Shown here in pieces: positions 26,951 through 35,979 of a stretch of 64,000 nt of DNA. Position 1 is the stretch's first letter, and every line of letters begins with the position of its first letter. The notes under the pieces are model-generated. The model was not told where the DNA came from. It was given only the letters and a program-made list of their open reading frames with translations, and did no database searches. Made by a program: the position numbers and the translations under genes. The stretch covers positions 124,001 to 188,000 of the forward strand of contig CAILVF010000087.1 of NCBI GenBank assembly GCA_903837605.1, given 5' to 3'. This DNA comes from an uncultured Bacteroidales bacterium (GTDB lineage Bacteria > Bacteroidota > Bacteroidia > Bacteroidales > FEN-979).

Positions 26951-27847
26951 ATGAAAAGAAATTTATACAAAATTCTCATACTGGCAGTGATAACGATACT
27001 GTTCGTCCCCTCATTGATGCAGGCCCAGGCAAAAGGTGACAGCAGCGCTGTTCAGGAGGCCCGCCTGACGTTTTCATATTTATGTACTTCCAATGATTCA
27101 ATTTGCCTTACGGCAAATCTATTCGTCAAGAGAGAGAGCGACACATACGGGCTGATGGGTGCAAAGATCGATTTTTATTCCACCCAGGATAATACGCTCG
27201 TCCTCCTGGGAACTGCTGTTGCCGACCAGGATGGGAATGCATCGCTCAATGTCATAATCAATAAACTACATCCGGGAAAAGACGGCATGATCAGCTATAC
27301 TGCCAAATTTGGCGGTACTCCAAAATACAGTTCGGCATCAGCAACTTTCAGTGCTGAGCCGGCTAAGCTGCGTTTGACATTCAACGTACAGGATTCCATC
27401 CGTTACCTGAACGTCATCGGCACCCGCAAAGATGCCAAAGGACAGGAAGTTGCCCTGCCGAAAGAAACGGTCATCCTTTATGTTCCCCGACTGTTCAGTT
27501 TACTGAAAATAGGAGAAGTTGCACTTGATGAACAGGGAAAGGGAAGTTTGGAATTTCCTGCTGATATTGTGGGTGATACACTGGGCAATCTTAAAATCAT
27601 TGCAAAAATAGAGGAAAACGAAAAGTATGGATTTGTTCAGGGGACTTCAACCATTAACTGGGGCGTTCCAAAGCAGTATTACAAGGCGGAAGTGCCTTCC
27701 CGGGAACTTTGGACCCCTATTGCTCCTTTATGGATGATCATTACACTGATCATCATGCTTGCGGGGGTATGGGCCCATTATTTCTATGCTGTGTGGGAGC
27801 TTTTCATGATTAAAAAGGCGAGTAAAAAAGATCAGCCTCCAATCTAG
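26951..27847 (+). CDS. Periplasmic Ig-like protein with C-terminal membrane anchor
   Basis: A 298-residue protein not recognised as a named family. It has a signal peptide (1-26, ending LMQAQA), two beta-rich Ig-like repeats (about 35-140 and 145-240), and a C-terminal membrane helix (WMIITLIIMLAGVWAHYFYA) with a short basic tail. It contains no haem motif. It is the last gene of the apparent operon, 20 bases after the NrfD gene, so it is likely a structural or assembly subunit of the membrane complex. That role rests on position only. Confidence 0.7.
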   Translation: MKRNLYKILILAVITILFVPSLMQAQAKGDSSAVQEARLTFSYLCTSNDSICLTANLFVKRESDTYGLMGAKIDFYSTQDNTLVLLGTAVADQDGNASLNVIINKLHPGKDGMISYTAKFGGTPKYSSASATFSAEPAKLRLTFNVQDSIRYLNVIGTRKDAKGQEVALPKETVILYVPRLFSLLKIGEVALDEQGKGSLEFPADIVGDTLGNLKIIAKIEENEKYGFVQGTSTINWGVPKQYYKAEVPSRELWTPIAPLWMIITLIIMLAGVWAHYFYAVWELFMIKKASKKDQPPI

Positions 27848-27878
27848 TTTAAGCTCTTTTTCCGTAGCTTTGAACCCG

Positions 27879-28346
27879 ATGAATTCCGGGTACAAATTAT
27901 CATCTTCTTCAAAATCCCTGGCCGTCGGAAAGACAAATCCTGCCAGGCCATCCTTAAAGGAAAGCAGTATTCGTGGGGTTGTTGTTCACGGCAACCATCT
28001 TGGAAGTACCCTTGGTTTCCCCACCGCCAATATTATCCCCCCCGAAGATCATCCGCCGGTAATTCCAAATGGAGTTTACCTGGTAAGCGTTATGCTGAGG
28101 GAGAAAGAATTTTTCGGTTTATGTAATATTGGGTACCGCCCTACAATTGGCGGAACTCATATTGTAATCGAGGTCAATATTCTTGATTTTTCAGATGATA
28201 TTTACGGTGAGGAGATTTCGATCAGGGTCATAAAGGCTATCAGAAAGGAAAAAAAATTCAAGGACCTTGAACAGCTTGTTAACCAGATCAAACTTGATAA
28301 GTCGAAGGCCGTAAAGTTTCTCTCAGCGTTGAATAAGAATGAGTGA
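27879..28346 (+). CDS. Stand-alone riboflavin kinase domain protein
   Basis: A 155-residue protein equal to the C-terminal half of RibF. GSTLGFPTANI is the PTAN flavokinase motif that binds ATP-Mg; PNGVYLVSV, NIGYRPTIGG and VEVNILDFSDDIYGE follow in order as in RibF. The nucleotidyltransferase domain that makes FAD from FMN is absent, and the first 30 residues are low-complexity. It should convert riboflavin to FMN only. An upstream TTG at 27870 is possible; the ATG at 27879 was chosen. It overlaps the convergent GldH-like gene by 24 bases and follows the respiratory operon by 31 bases. Confidence 0.85.
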   Translation: MNSGYKLSSSSKSLAVGKTNPARPSLKESSIRGVVVHGNHLGSTLGFPTANIIPPEDHPPVIPNGVYLVSVMLREKEFFGLCNIGYRPTIGGTHIVIEVNILDFSDDIYGEEISIRVIKAIRKEKKFKDLEQLVNQIKLDKSKAVKFLSALNKNE

Positions 28347-28808
28347 AGCCCGGTAGATCCCTTCGGTCTCCATACGTGGATTAAGATTCTCTATCTCAAC
28401 TTTAAGTATTCCTTTCCGGGAACAATAGAGGTTTCTTTTAAGAACCAAACGTGTAAGGCAGGTATCACCGATTAATGTCCCTGTAAATGAACCATTTTTA
28501 TTCTTAACCTGCAACAGGTATTCTTTAATCCTTTCTTCCCCCGAAGGCGTGTTAAGGACCATATTCACGGGAAACTCATCATAAGCAAACGTTCTTGCCA
28601 ACCGAAGTTCAAGAACGACATCATAGGATTTTCCCGTTTCGTTTATTGGAAATTCATATTTCAGGATATAGTACCTCTGCCAGGATTGTCCCGGGAAGGA
28701 AATACGTTTTTCCATGGGTTTTTCGTGAATGCATCCTGTCACAAAAATAATTGCGGTCAACAACCAATATAAAATTGGATTTTTTTGTTCAGCCTGATAT
28801 TGCGTCAT
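28323..28808 (-). CDS. GldH-like lipoprotein
   Basis: A 161-residue lipoprotein: hydrophobic residues 12-25 end in FVTGC, with Cys26 the probable lipidated residue. The mature part, with ISFPGQSWQRYYILKYEFPI and YDVVLELR early and a beta-rich remainder, resembles GldH of the gliding motility group, a periplasmic lipoprotein. The match is by general pattern, so the name is tentative. Its start overlaps the end of the large histidine kinase gene by 20 bases, so the pair should be coupled. Its end overlaps the riboflavin kinase gene on the other strand. Confidence 0.55.
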   Translation of the reverse strand: MTQYQAEQKNPILYWLLTAIIFVTGCIHEKPMEKRISFPGQSWQRYYILKYEFPINETGKSYDVVLELRLARTFAYDEFPVNMVLNTPSGEERIKEYLLQVKNKNGSFTGTLIGDTCLTRLVLKRNLYCSRKGILKVEIENLNPRMETEGIYRASLILIQR

Positions 28809-31800
28809 ATTGAAGCGGGATGGTTACTGTAAAGACTGCTCCGTCTTTTCCTGGCACAAATTTAACATCTCCTCCCATACTCCTGATTATTCCCCTGACA
28901 ATTGCAAGGCCCAGACCGGCTCCGCCTGATTTAGTAGTAAAGTTGGGAAGGAAGATCTTTTCTGCAATCTCATCAGTAATTCCGTTTCCGTTATCTTCCA
29001 CGTCAACACTATACTGATTTTCATGCTTTTGAACTGAAATTTTAACAAGGCCGTTTTCCTTTGTACCAATGGCCTGAGTCGCATTATTCAGGAGATTTGT
29101 GAAAATCCTTACAAGCTGCTTTTTATCTCCATAGATGAAGGCTGATTCTTCGGAGGATTTAAGCAATATCTGAATATTTTCAAGGCCACTGTACATTGAT
29201 ATCACGGAGTTTATTATTTCTATCAGGTCAAGTTTTTCAGTAAACGGAAGCGGCATTTTGGCGAAATCTGAAAATTCGGTGGCAATAGCAGAAAGCGAAT
29301 CAATCTGCTCGGTCATTATCTTGGTAAACCGCTGGAGCCTTATACTAAAATCATCCGCATTGTCATTCCATACCTTGCTCAGATGCTGTACACTGAGTTT
29401 CATTGGTGTCAAAGGATTCTTTATCTCATGAGCAACCTGTCTTGCCATTTCCCTCCATGCACTTTCCCGTTCCGATTTTGCTAATTGATCGGCGCTGAAT
29501 GCAAGTTCATCAATCAATCGATTATACTCCTCCACCAGGCGCCCGATTTCATCATGATTGTTCCAATTAATCTTTTCATTACGTTTCCCAAGTTTAAAAT
29601 CCTCCATCCTGCTGACCAGTATACCAAGAGGAGCTGAAAGATAACGGGAGATGGCAACTGAGATAAAAGCGCTTATCAGGATGAATAAAATATAGAGATT
29701 CATAAAGGCTATAAGAAAATCATTTATTTCCTTTTTCAGATCTTCCTGCCGGGAGAAAAAAGGCAAATTAATGTATGCCAACAGCTCATTTCTATCATTA
29801 TATAATGGGAAGTAAGCAGAAGAATAATTATAAGCTCCAATTCTTTCATCCTGGAAGAAAGCCGACTGCCGGTTTTTTTTCAAATCGGCATAGGCCATTG
29901 GATTTATTCTTCGCGAGATAAGGCCTTCGTCAAAAATCTGCGGCCGGCTCGATAACATCATTTGTCCGGTTGAAGAATACATGTTAACATCTGTATAAAA
30001 CATGCCCGACAGCCGTTGAAGATCTTCTTCCATTAAAGCATTATCGATTTTTTCAAGCTTATCCTTATCCCCGTATTTGTCCTGCATTTCTGTCATAACC
30101 GACAAGGTCCGTTCGCTAAAGGAGTCCATGTTTTTAATGTTGTTCAGCCTTATCAGAAAGTAAAGCAGAAGTCCTCCCAGGATTAAAAAAGAAACAACAA
30201 TGATACCCACGTTTGCAATCTGAAATCTGTTTTTTAAGGTTATAAAAGAAAACTCATGAAACATATCGGGCTTGAAAACCAGATTTAATAACAGGGTCAG
30301 AAGGGAAAACAATATAAAGAGGTACGATACCGGAGATATCAGTCCAAGAAAGCCATCGTTCTTCTTGCTTAGCACCAGTATTCTTGATTTATCCATCCTG
30401 TACCTGTAATGATCCGTTTCGCCTGATGTAAAGAAAGTGCTGTATGCTGTAGAATTCACAAGGTCATTAAACCTCATGGGATAAGAAAATTTACCTGTTT
30501 TATAAACCAGCACCCCTCCCTGGTACATTGCATAGGAGTAATTACTGAGGTCAGGTATATTCATAATCCTCCTGTCGATAAGCAACTCAGGATAGCCCAG
30601 ATCCTTGACAGGGGTTTTCGCATTAAATTCAATATATATTTTTCCTGCAGGCAATTTACTTCCCTCGGTCGAATCTGACGGTTCGAGCATAGCCAGGTAC
30701 GTTTCAATTCCGGTACCATAATCAATAAAATACAAGTTGGGATTCGCTGTTCTTTCGCCTGCTTTTAAACAAACCTGGTGAAAATATTGTTCGCAATCAT
30801 AAACATATCCCCTCGGCTGTATCCTTAACATTTTACCGGGAGCACAAACAGTTATCTGAATCGTGAATCTGTTCCAGTAATCCCTGATATAATTCGCCTT
30901 GATATATTTTACCAGGGCTTCTTCCTTCGTGGCCTCATAACCTCTGACCATTGATCGGATTGATGAATCGTTCAGCAGCTTCCTCTCCAGTGAATTGTAA
31001 AGAAGTTCAGTTACAGGGTTCTTTTCCGTCGCCAGTTTAAGCGCTATAAGTTTTCGTTCTTCCCTTTCCCTGTTATAATTGGCATTGTTTAACACAGCCG
31101 CCACAAGGATTGCCATCCAAACCACAGGCAAAATGATATTTTTAAACGGGCTGCTCCCCGATTTTTCTATGAAAAAAAACAAAAGCACAAATAGAAAAAC
31201 TGCGAAAAGGATTGCCAGTATGATTGCCATGGTGATGTCCCACCAGAACAGGTTCAGCATAAGATCTCCCGCGGTGGCAATGGCAATAACAAGTATCCTT
31301 GCCCGCGAACTGCCGAAAGCAGTGAAAGACCCTGCTGTTTTTGAAAACAGGTAAAAACTTAATGCAAGGCAATATACAATGATCAGGCCTGTAAGACTCT
31401 GTGTCCCGATTTTCGAAATGTCCTTCAGGTCCATTGAAAAGGAAGAATTATTTACAAGATCAACCAGCCTTAAGCAAAGAACAATATATATTGCTAAAAT
31501 AAATGCAACCGCTCCTGTGGACTTAAACAAAATATTCCTAAACCGCAGCCCGGAAAATGATCTTTCGATGAACAACTTGCGAAATGCGACATAGGCGATC
31601 ATCACTACAATCATACTATTCAGCAAATAATCACCGGCAGACGGAAGAAGGGCTGAAGAAGAATAATACAGGGGTGAAAAGAAAGTTGTAGTATACAGGG
31701 CATGCGGAAAATTGAAAAAGCCCTGAAGAATCCGTATTAGTATAACATCTGCTGCAAAGAAGACAATAAAAAGAAATGGCCTTTCCTTCAGCCATCCTAC

Positions 31801-32508
31801 AAGCGAATATGCATGATATACGGCCAGGTAAAATGAAAAAAGGGACAAAAAGAAAAGTAAGCACAATAATAATATCCAATTATCATAAGAAGGTACAAAG
31901 CCTGAAAAATCAAGTGAAAACAAAGGCTTGCCGGCATGGGAAAATACCTCATTCCCTTTTTTTGCAGTAGTTATACCGAGACTGCCAGGAGCATTGAAAT
32001 CATTTTGAAATGAATTTTCAATGTATTCATTCTCGAAGGAGTACTCGTGTTTAACGAGGATCAGTCCAACTGTTTTTGCATTTCCGGTTTTAGAAATTAT
32101 TACATAATACCAGCCATTGGCTAATTTTTGCATGTTGTCTTCATTCCCCAACTGCGAACCCGACAATTCGTCAACGGAATTATCTGACCAATAAACCAAA
32201 TGATCATTTTCATAATATTGAATAGCGAACCCATCATTGAAAATATCTGGAATATGTTTTTCTGAATTTCGAAATTCCAAAGACTGCTCAAAGCCCTTAC
32301 TCTTATATGTAAATGTTTTTAATGCATCTTTTACCCGGAGTTCTTTTTTCAAAAGGACATGTTGCACTCTTGAAGTAATATTTTCCTGACTATTTCTTTT
32401 TCTGAGGTAAAATTCGGTTGAGATAAGGCTAATCAGGAAAATAAATGCAGAAAGGAAGGAAATAACCGTATAAATAATTGACTTTCTGTCAGATAAAATA
32501 GGCTTCAT
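28789..32508 (-). CDS. Very large NtrY-like sensor histidine kinase
   Basis: A 1239-residue membrane histidine kinase. It opens with one membrane helix and an extracytoplasmic region (about 35-200), followed by a block of several helices (210-480), a second extracytoplasmic region, more helices near 720-780, another periplasmic segment, and a helix leading to HAMP. The dimerisation motif REMARQVAHEIKNPLTPMKL holds the phosphorylated His. The ATPase domain has NLLNNATQAI, DNGNGI and GGAGLGLAIVRGI. The kinase core is NtrY-like, but the input part is far longer than usual. No response-regulator gene is adjacent. Confidence 0.9.
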   Translation of the reverse strand: MKPILSDRKSIIYTVISFLSAFIFLISLISTEFYLRKRNSQENITSRVQHVLLKKELRVKDALKTFTYKSKGFEQSLEFRNSEKHIPDIFNDGFAIQYYENDHLVYWSDNSVDELSGSQLGNEDNMQKLANGWYYVIISKTGNAKTVGLILVKHEYSFENEYIENSFQNDFNAPGSLGITTAKKGNEVFSHAGKPLFSLDFSGFVPSYDNWILLLCLLFFLSLFSFYLAVYHAYSLVGWLKERPFLFIVFFAADVILIRILQGFFNFPHALYTTTFFSPLYYSSSALLPSAGDYLLNSMIVVMIAYVAFRKLFIERSFSGLRFRNILFKSTGAVAFILAIYIVLCLRLVDLVNNSSFSMDLKDISKIGTQSLTGLIIVYCLALSFYLFSKTAGSFTAFGSSRARILVIAIATAGDLMLNLFWWDITMAIILAILFAVFLFVLLFFFIEKSGSSPFKNIILPVVWMAILVAAVLNNANYNREREERKLIALKLATEKNPVTELLYNSLERKLLNDSSIRSMVRGYEATKEEALVKYIKANYIRDYWNRFTIQITVCAPGKMLRIQPRGYVYDCEQYFHQVCLKAGERTANPNLYFIDYGTGIETYLAMLEPSDSTEGSKLPAGKIYIEFNAKTPVKDLGYPELLIDRRIMNIPDLSNYSYAMYQGGVLVYKTGKFSYPMRFNDLVNSTAYSTFFTSGETDHYRYRMDKSRILVLSKKNDGFLGLISPVSYLFILFSLLTLLLNLVFKPDMFHEFSFITLKNRFQIANVGIIVVSFLILGGLLLYFLIRLNNIKNMDSFSERTLSVMTEMQDKYGDKDKLEKIDNALMEEDLQRLSGMFYTDVNMYSSTGQMMLSSRPQIFDEGLISRRINPMAYADLKKNRQSAFFQDERIGAYNYSSAYFPLYNDRNELLAYINLPFFSRQEDLKKEINDFLIAFMNLYILFILISAFISVAISRYLSAPLGILVSRMEDFKLGKRNEKINWNNHDEIGRLVEEYNRLIDELAFSADQLAKSERESAWREMARQVAHEIKNPLTPMKLSVQHLSKVWNDNADDFSIRLQRFTKIMTEQIDSLSAIATEFSDFAKMPLPFTEKLDLIEIINSVISMYSGLENIQILLKSSEESAFIYGDKKQLVRIFTNLLNNATQAIGTKENGLVKISVQKHENQYSVDVEDNGNGITDEIAEKIFLPNFTTKSGGAGLGLAIVRGIIRSMGGDVKFVPGKDGAVFTVTIPLQYDAISG

Positions 32509-32588
32509 TAGGCTGTCTATAAAACGTTAATTTCCCCCGGAGGGGATATTGCCCCGGAAAGGATTATCGTTTGTCTGTGAGCTTAAAA

Positions 32589-33479
32589 TTAAGAAATTTC
32601 CGGGTATAGGATGTATATATGGCTGGAATATCCTGTTTCGGGATTTTTAGCTTTAACATTCGAAATTGCCCCGTTCACAAATGCCTTCATTAAATTACTT
32701 TTCCCGCTTCTGTATTTTTCACTAAGCAATGAGATATAAAATGAATCGAGGATCTGGGGAAGGGTTTTCACAATTTTCATCTGATGAAGGTCAGCGAAAT
32801 TTTGAAATGAGGCTTTATTAAAATGATAAAGATGTCGGGGCAGGTCATATGCTGCCCAAAATTTTTCATACTTCAATGCATCCCAGGAATTACAATTTGG
32901 CAATGCAATTATCAATACTCCTCCCGGAGCTAAAATTTTTTTAATGTCTTCTATGGCGACATTCAAATCATGAATATGCTCTAAAACATGCCATAATGTA
33001 ATGCAATCAAATTTCCAATTCCCCGGGTTAAAATCAGAAATCTTTTCCCTTACATCCAGACTATAATTTGCGGCAGCGGACTCCCTGGGCTTTTTATTTA
33101 ATTCAACGCCAAAGGCATTGAGCTTGTTATTCTTACAGTAATTAAGAAACTCTCCTGTGCCGCAACCAATATCAAGAATATTCTTTCCTTTTATAAACCT
33201 CTTTGCAATAGAGAATTTCTTCTTCAACATAACATTCCTGGCATAAGTATAAACCAGGGTGAGAATCTCCTTTTTGCTTGTATCGTGTGAAATGTATTCT
33301 GCTGAATCATAGTACCTGATGCTGTTTTGGATATCAGGCCGGGGATTGGTAAATTTAAGTCCGCAATTAGCACATTCAACAATTTCAAATTCTTCCTGTG
33401 ATAGAAAATAATCAAAACTTTTAAGGAATACTTTGAATGAAGTTGATTTGCATGACGGGCAATTATGTATTAATTCCAT
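32589..33479 (-). CDS. Class I SAM-dependent methyltransferase with N-terminal zinc-ribbon-like motif
   Basis: A 296-residue cytoplasmic protein. The N-terminus has two CxxC pairs (CPSCKS and CANCGLKF) that could bind zinc, a layout found in sugar and small-molecule C-methyltransferases. The Rossmann core has ILDIGCGTGEFLNYC for SAM binding and ITLWHVLEHIHDL downstream. The substrate cannot be named. It lies 80 bases upstream of the giant kinase gene and 26 bases after mnmG on the same strand, so cotranscription with mnmG is likely. A parS-like site fills that gap. Confidence 0.85.
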   Translation of the reverse strand: MELIHNCPSCKSTSFKVFLKSFDYFLSQEEFEIVECANCGLKFTNPRPDIQNSIRYYDSAEYISHDTSKKEILTLVYTYARNVMLKKKFSIAKRFIKGKNILDIGCGTGEFLNYCKNNKLNAFGVELNKKPRESAAANYSLDVREKISDFNPGNWKFDCITLWHVLEHIHDLNVAIEDIKKILAPGGVLIIALPNCNSWDALKYEKFWAAYDLPRHLYHFNKASFQNFADLHQMKIVKTLPQILDSFYISLLSEKYRSGKSNLMKAFVNGAISNVKAKNPETGYSSHIYILYPEIS

Positions 33480-33485
33480 AGTTAT

Positions 33486-33501
33486 GGTTCCACGTGAAAC
33501 A
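33486..33501. promoter_or_regulatory. parS-like ParB binding site
   Basis: GGTTCCACGTGAAACA agrees with the chromosomal parS consensus TGTTNCACGTGAAACA at every fixed base except the first. It lies between the methyltransferase gene and the end of mnmG. Confidence 0.7.
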
Positions 33502-33505
33502 ATTT

Positions 33506-35389
33506 CTATTTTCGTATATAAACAATGAGTACAGAAACATCTGATGGTGAAACGCCACTTATTCTTGAAGCCTGTCCGATGGTCTCTGGTTTAATTTTCG
33601 TCAATTTCTCCCTTGCTTCAAATGAAAGTGACAATATTGAGTTGTAATTAATTTTCCTGGGAATTATCAAATTATCAAATTTCCCAAGTTTTTCTGCAAC
33701 TTCTTTCTCTTTTTCAATATACGATTTGTATTTAATAAGCAATTCTGCTTCTTCTATTTCTTCATTACTCACAGATCCTATATTGTTGATCAAATTCCCG
33801 ATTTTTTCAACATCCCGGTAAAGATTCATCAGTTTAATCTGGGGTCTCTGTATTATAGTTTCAATTTTATTCTTTTGCCTGATTGCGGGCAATTCATGCT
33901 CTTTTAAATATGGGTTAATTTCATCTGGAGTAATCGATTCTTTCTTTAGTGCTTTTTCAATCTCTCTTATTTTTTCATACTTGCGTTTTACACGGATCAA
34001 CCTGGCTTCATCAGCCAATCCTATGTTAAAAGATCTTTCGGTTAACCTGTAATCAGCGTTATCCTGTCTTAATAATATCCTGTATTCGGCCCTTGATGTA
34101 AACATGCGATAAGGCTCCTCGGTGCCTTTTGTTATCAGGTCATCGATAAGCACTCCAATATAAGCTTCGGATCTCCTTAATATAAATGATGGCTTCTTCC
34201 TGCTATTTAAATGTGCGTTTATTCCTGCCATAAAGCCTTGTGCCGCAGCTTCCTCATATCCTGTTGTCCCATTGATTTGTCCTGCAAAAAACAGATTTTC
34301 GACTGCCTTTGTTTCAAGATTAAAATTCAATTGAGAAGGAGGAAAGTAATCATATTCTATAGCATACCCGGGTCTGAAAAATTTCGCATTCTCAAATCCT
34401 GAAACTTTCCTTAAGGCTTTGAATTGAATTTCCTCAGGCAATGAAGATGAGAACCCGTTAACATAAAACTCCACCGTATTCCATCCCTCAGGCTCTATAA
34501 ATAGCTGGTGCTGATCCTTGGAAGAAAATCTTTCGATTTTATCTTCAATTGACGGACAATATCGAGGTCCTCTTCCCTTTATTCTACCAGTAAAAAGAGG
34601 TGAACTGCCAAATCCTTCCTTCAAAATTTCGTGAACCTCAGGGTTTGTATAAGTCAAGTAACAGCTTCTTTGTTTAGCTAATTTTTTAGTATCTGTAAAT
34701 GAAAACTTACCAGGTATATCATCTCCCTTTTGTTCGGACATTTTTGAAAAGTCAAGCGTTCTTCCATCAACTCTTGCAGGAGTCCCTGTCTTCATTCTAC
34801 TTGACTTTATCCCAAGATCGTTCAGGTTTTCTGTAAGGTCTTTCACTGGTCTCTCCCCTATCCTACCCCCCGACAACTGTTTTGTTCCAATATGGATAAG
34901 ACCGTTTAAAAAAGTTCCGTTTGAGAGAATAACCGTTTTTGAAAAAAATTCCAAACCTAATTGAGTTTTTACTCCAATTGCCTTAGTTCCTTTAACAATT
35001 ACAGCTGTGACAGTGTCCTGCCAGAAATCCAGGTTTCTCAATCCTTCAAGGATCGTTCTCCACTCAATTGAAAACAATATCCTGTCATTTTGAGCTCTCG
35101 GGCTCCACATGGCCGGACCTTTTGACAAATTGAGCATCCTGAACTGTATCATGGTATTGTCACTCACAATTCCAGTATACCCACCCATTGCATCAATTTC
35201 CCGAACAATTTGTCCTTTTGCAACACCTCCTATTGAAGGATTGCATGACATCTGGGCCAAATTGGTCATGCTCATGGTAATTAGTAAAACCTTTGAGCCC
35301 ATATTTGCCGCAGCGGCGGCCGCCTCACAACCGGCATGTCCGCCTCCTACAACAATAACATCATATTTTATTATATTTCCGAACCCCAC
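33506..35389 (-). CDS. mnmG: tRNA uridine-34 carboxymethylaminomethyl synthesis enzyme MnmG
   Basis: A 627-residue FAD enzyme that, with the GTPase MnmE, modifies the wobble uridine of certain tRNAs. The N-terminal dinucleotide-binding motif VVGGGHAGCEAAAAAANMG is present. SCNPSIGGVAKGQ and GTPARVDGRTLDFS are signature stretches, and GQINGTTGYEEAAAQG is the second conserved block. The C-terminal helical domain extends to the end, and length is full for the family. Also called gidA, it is often near the chromosome origin, which fits the two parS-like sites just outside both ends of the gene. Confidence 0.97.
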   Translation of the reverse strand: MGFGNIIKYDVIVVGGGHAGCEAAAAAANMGSKVLLITMSMTNLAQMSCNPSIGGVAKGQIVREIDAMGGYTGIVSDNTMIQFRMLNLSKGPAMWSPRAQNDRILFSIEWRTILEGLRNLDFWQDTVTAVIVKGTKAIGVKTQLGLEFFSKTVILSNGTFLNGLIHIGTKQLSGGRIGERPVKDLTENLNDLGIKSSRMKTGTPARVDGRTLDFSKMSEQKGDDIPGKFSFTDTKKLAKQRSCYLTYTNPEVHEILKEGFGSSPLFTGRIKGRGPRYCPSIEDKIERFSSKDQHQLFIEPEGWNTVEFYVNGFSSSLPEEIQFKALRKVSGFENAKFFRPGYAIEYDYFPPSQLNFNLETKAVENLFFAGQINGTTGYEEAAAQGFMAGINAHLNSRKKPSFILRRSEAYIGVLIDDLITKGTEEPYRMFTSRAEYRILLRQDNADYRLTERSFNIGLADEARLIRVKRKYEKIREIEKALKKESITPDEINPYLKEHELPAIRQKNKIETIIQRPQIKLMNLYRDVEKIGNLINNIGSVSNEEIEEAELLIKYKSYIEKEKEVAEKLGKFDNLIIPRKINYNSILSLSFEAREKLTKIKPETIGQASRISGVSPSDVSVLIVYIRK

Positions 35390-35420
35390 TTTTCCTAATT
35401 CTAGAATAATATTTCAACCA

Positions 35421-35436
35421 TGTTCCACGTGAAACT
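35421..35436. promoter_or_regulatory. parS-like ParB binding site
   Basis: TGTTCCACGTGAAACT agrees with the parS consensus TGTTNCACGTGAAACA at every fixed base except the last. It lies 32 bases upstream of the mnmG start codon, where it could also affect transcription of mnmG. Confidence 0.7.
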
Positions 35437-35487
35437 CTCGTCGTGATGAGATGGTTAACTTTAGGTTAGCATTTAATTACATCTTCA

Positions 35488-35529
35488 GAAAATAAAACCG
35501 CGTTGAATAAAATATTGATCAACGCGGTT
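35488..35529 (-). terminator. Rho-independent terminator after ybeY
   Basis: Perfect 11-bp arms (AACCGCGTTGA and its complement, 35496-35506 and 35519-35529). On the minus strand a T-rich tract follows the hairpin. It ends the DUF4175-RsbW-like-ybeY transcript. Confidence 0.85.
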
Positions 35530-35547
35530 AAGAATAATGCTATAACC

Positions 35548-35979
35548 TTAATTCTCTGTGTATATCTTTAAATATTTGTTCTCAAGCCTTGTCATCCTAT
35601 TTTTCTCAATAACTGAAATGTCCTCATGTCCCATTAAATGCAATACTCCATGAATGAGAATCCTTTTCAATTCGTCCTCAAGGCTGACTTTATATTTCAA
35701 AGCATTCTCCCTGACCCTTTCAATGCTTATATAAACATCACCACTAATAACCTGCTCCTCATCCGAGAGGGGAAAAGTAATAATATCTGTATATGTATTT
35801 GTATTTAAATATTTTATATTATATTTCAATAAAGTAGAATCATCAGTAAAAATAAAGTTTATTTCACCTGTAATACAGCCATTTTCCTGAATAACTCTTT
35901 CAATCCACTTGCGTATCTTGAGTTTGTTACCGACAAGATATTTGCATCCCTGACTAAAAAACCGAATATTTTTATTCAT
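35548..35979 (-). CDS. ybeY: Endoribonuclease YbeY
   Basis: A 143-residue metal-dependent endoribonuclease needed for 16S rRNA 3' end maturation and ribosome quality control. The zinc site reads HGVLHLMGHED: two His ligands at the standard spacing, with Asp at the place of the third His of E. coli YbeY. As I recall, an acidic residue there is common in Bacteroidota. TDIITFPLSDEEQVISGDVYIS is the preceding conserved region (split here as TDIITFPLSDE and SGDVYIS). It overlaps the end of the RsbW-like gene by 8 bases and is the last gene of a three-gene unit. Confidence 0.93.
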   Translation of the reverse strand: MNKNIRFFSQGCKYLVGNKLKIRKWIERVIQENGCITGEINFIFTDDSTLLKYNIKYLNTNTYTDIITFPLSDEEQVISGDVYISIERVRENALKYKVSLEDELKRILIHGVLHLMGHEDISVIEKNRMTRLENKYLKIYTEN

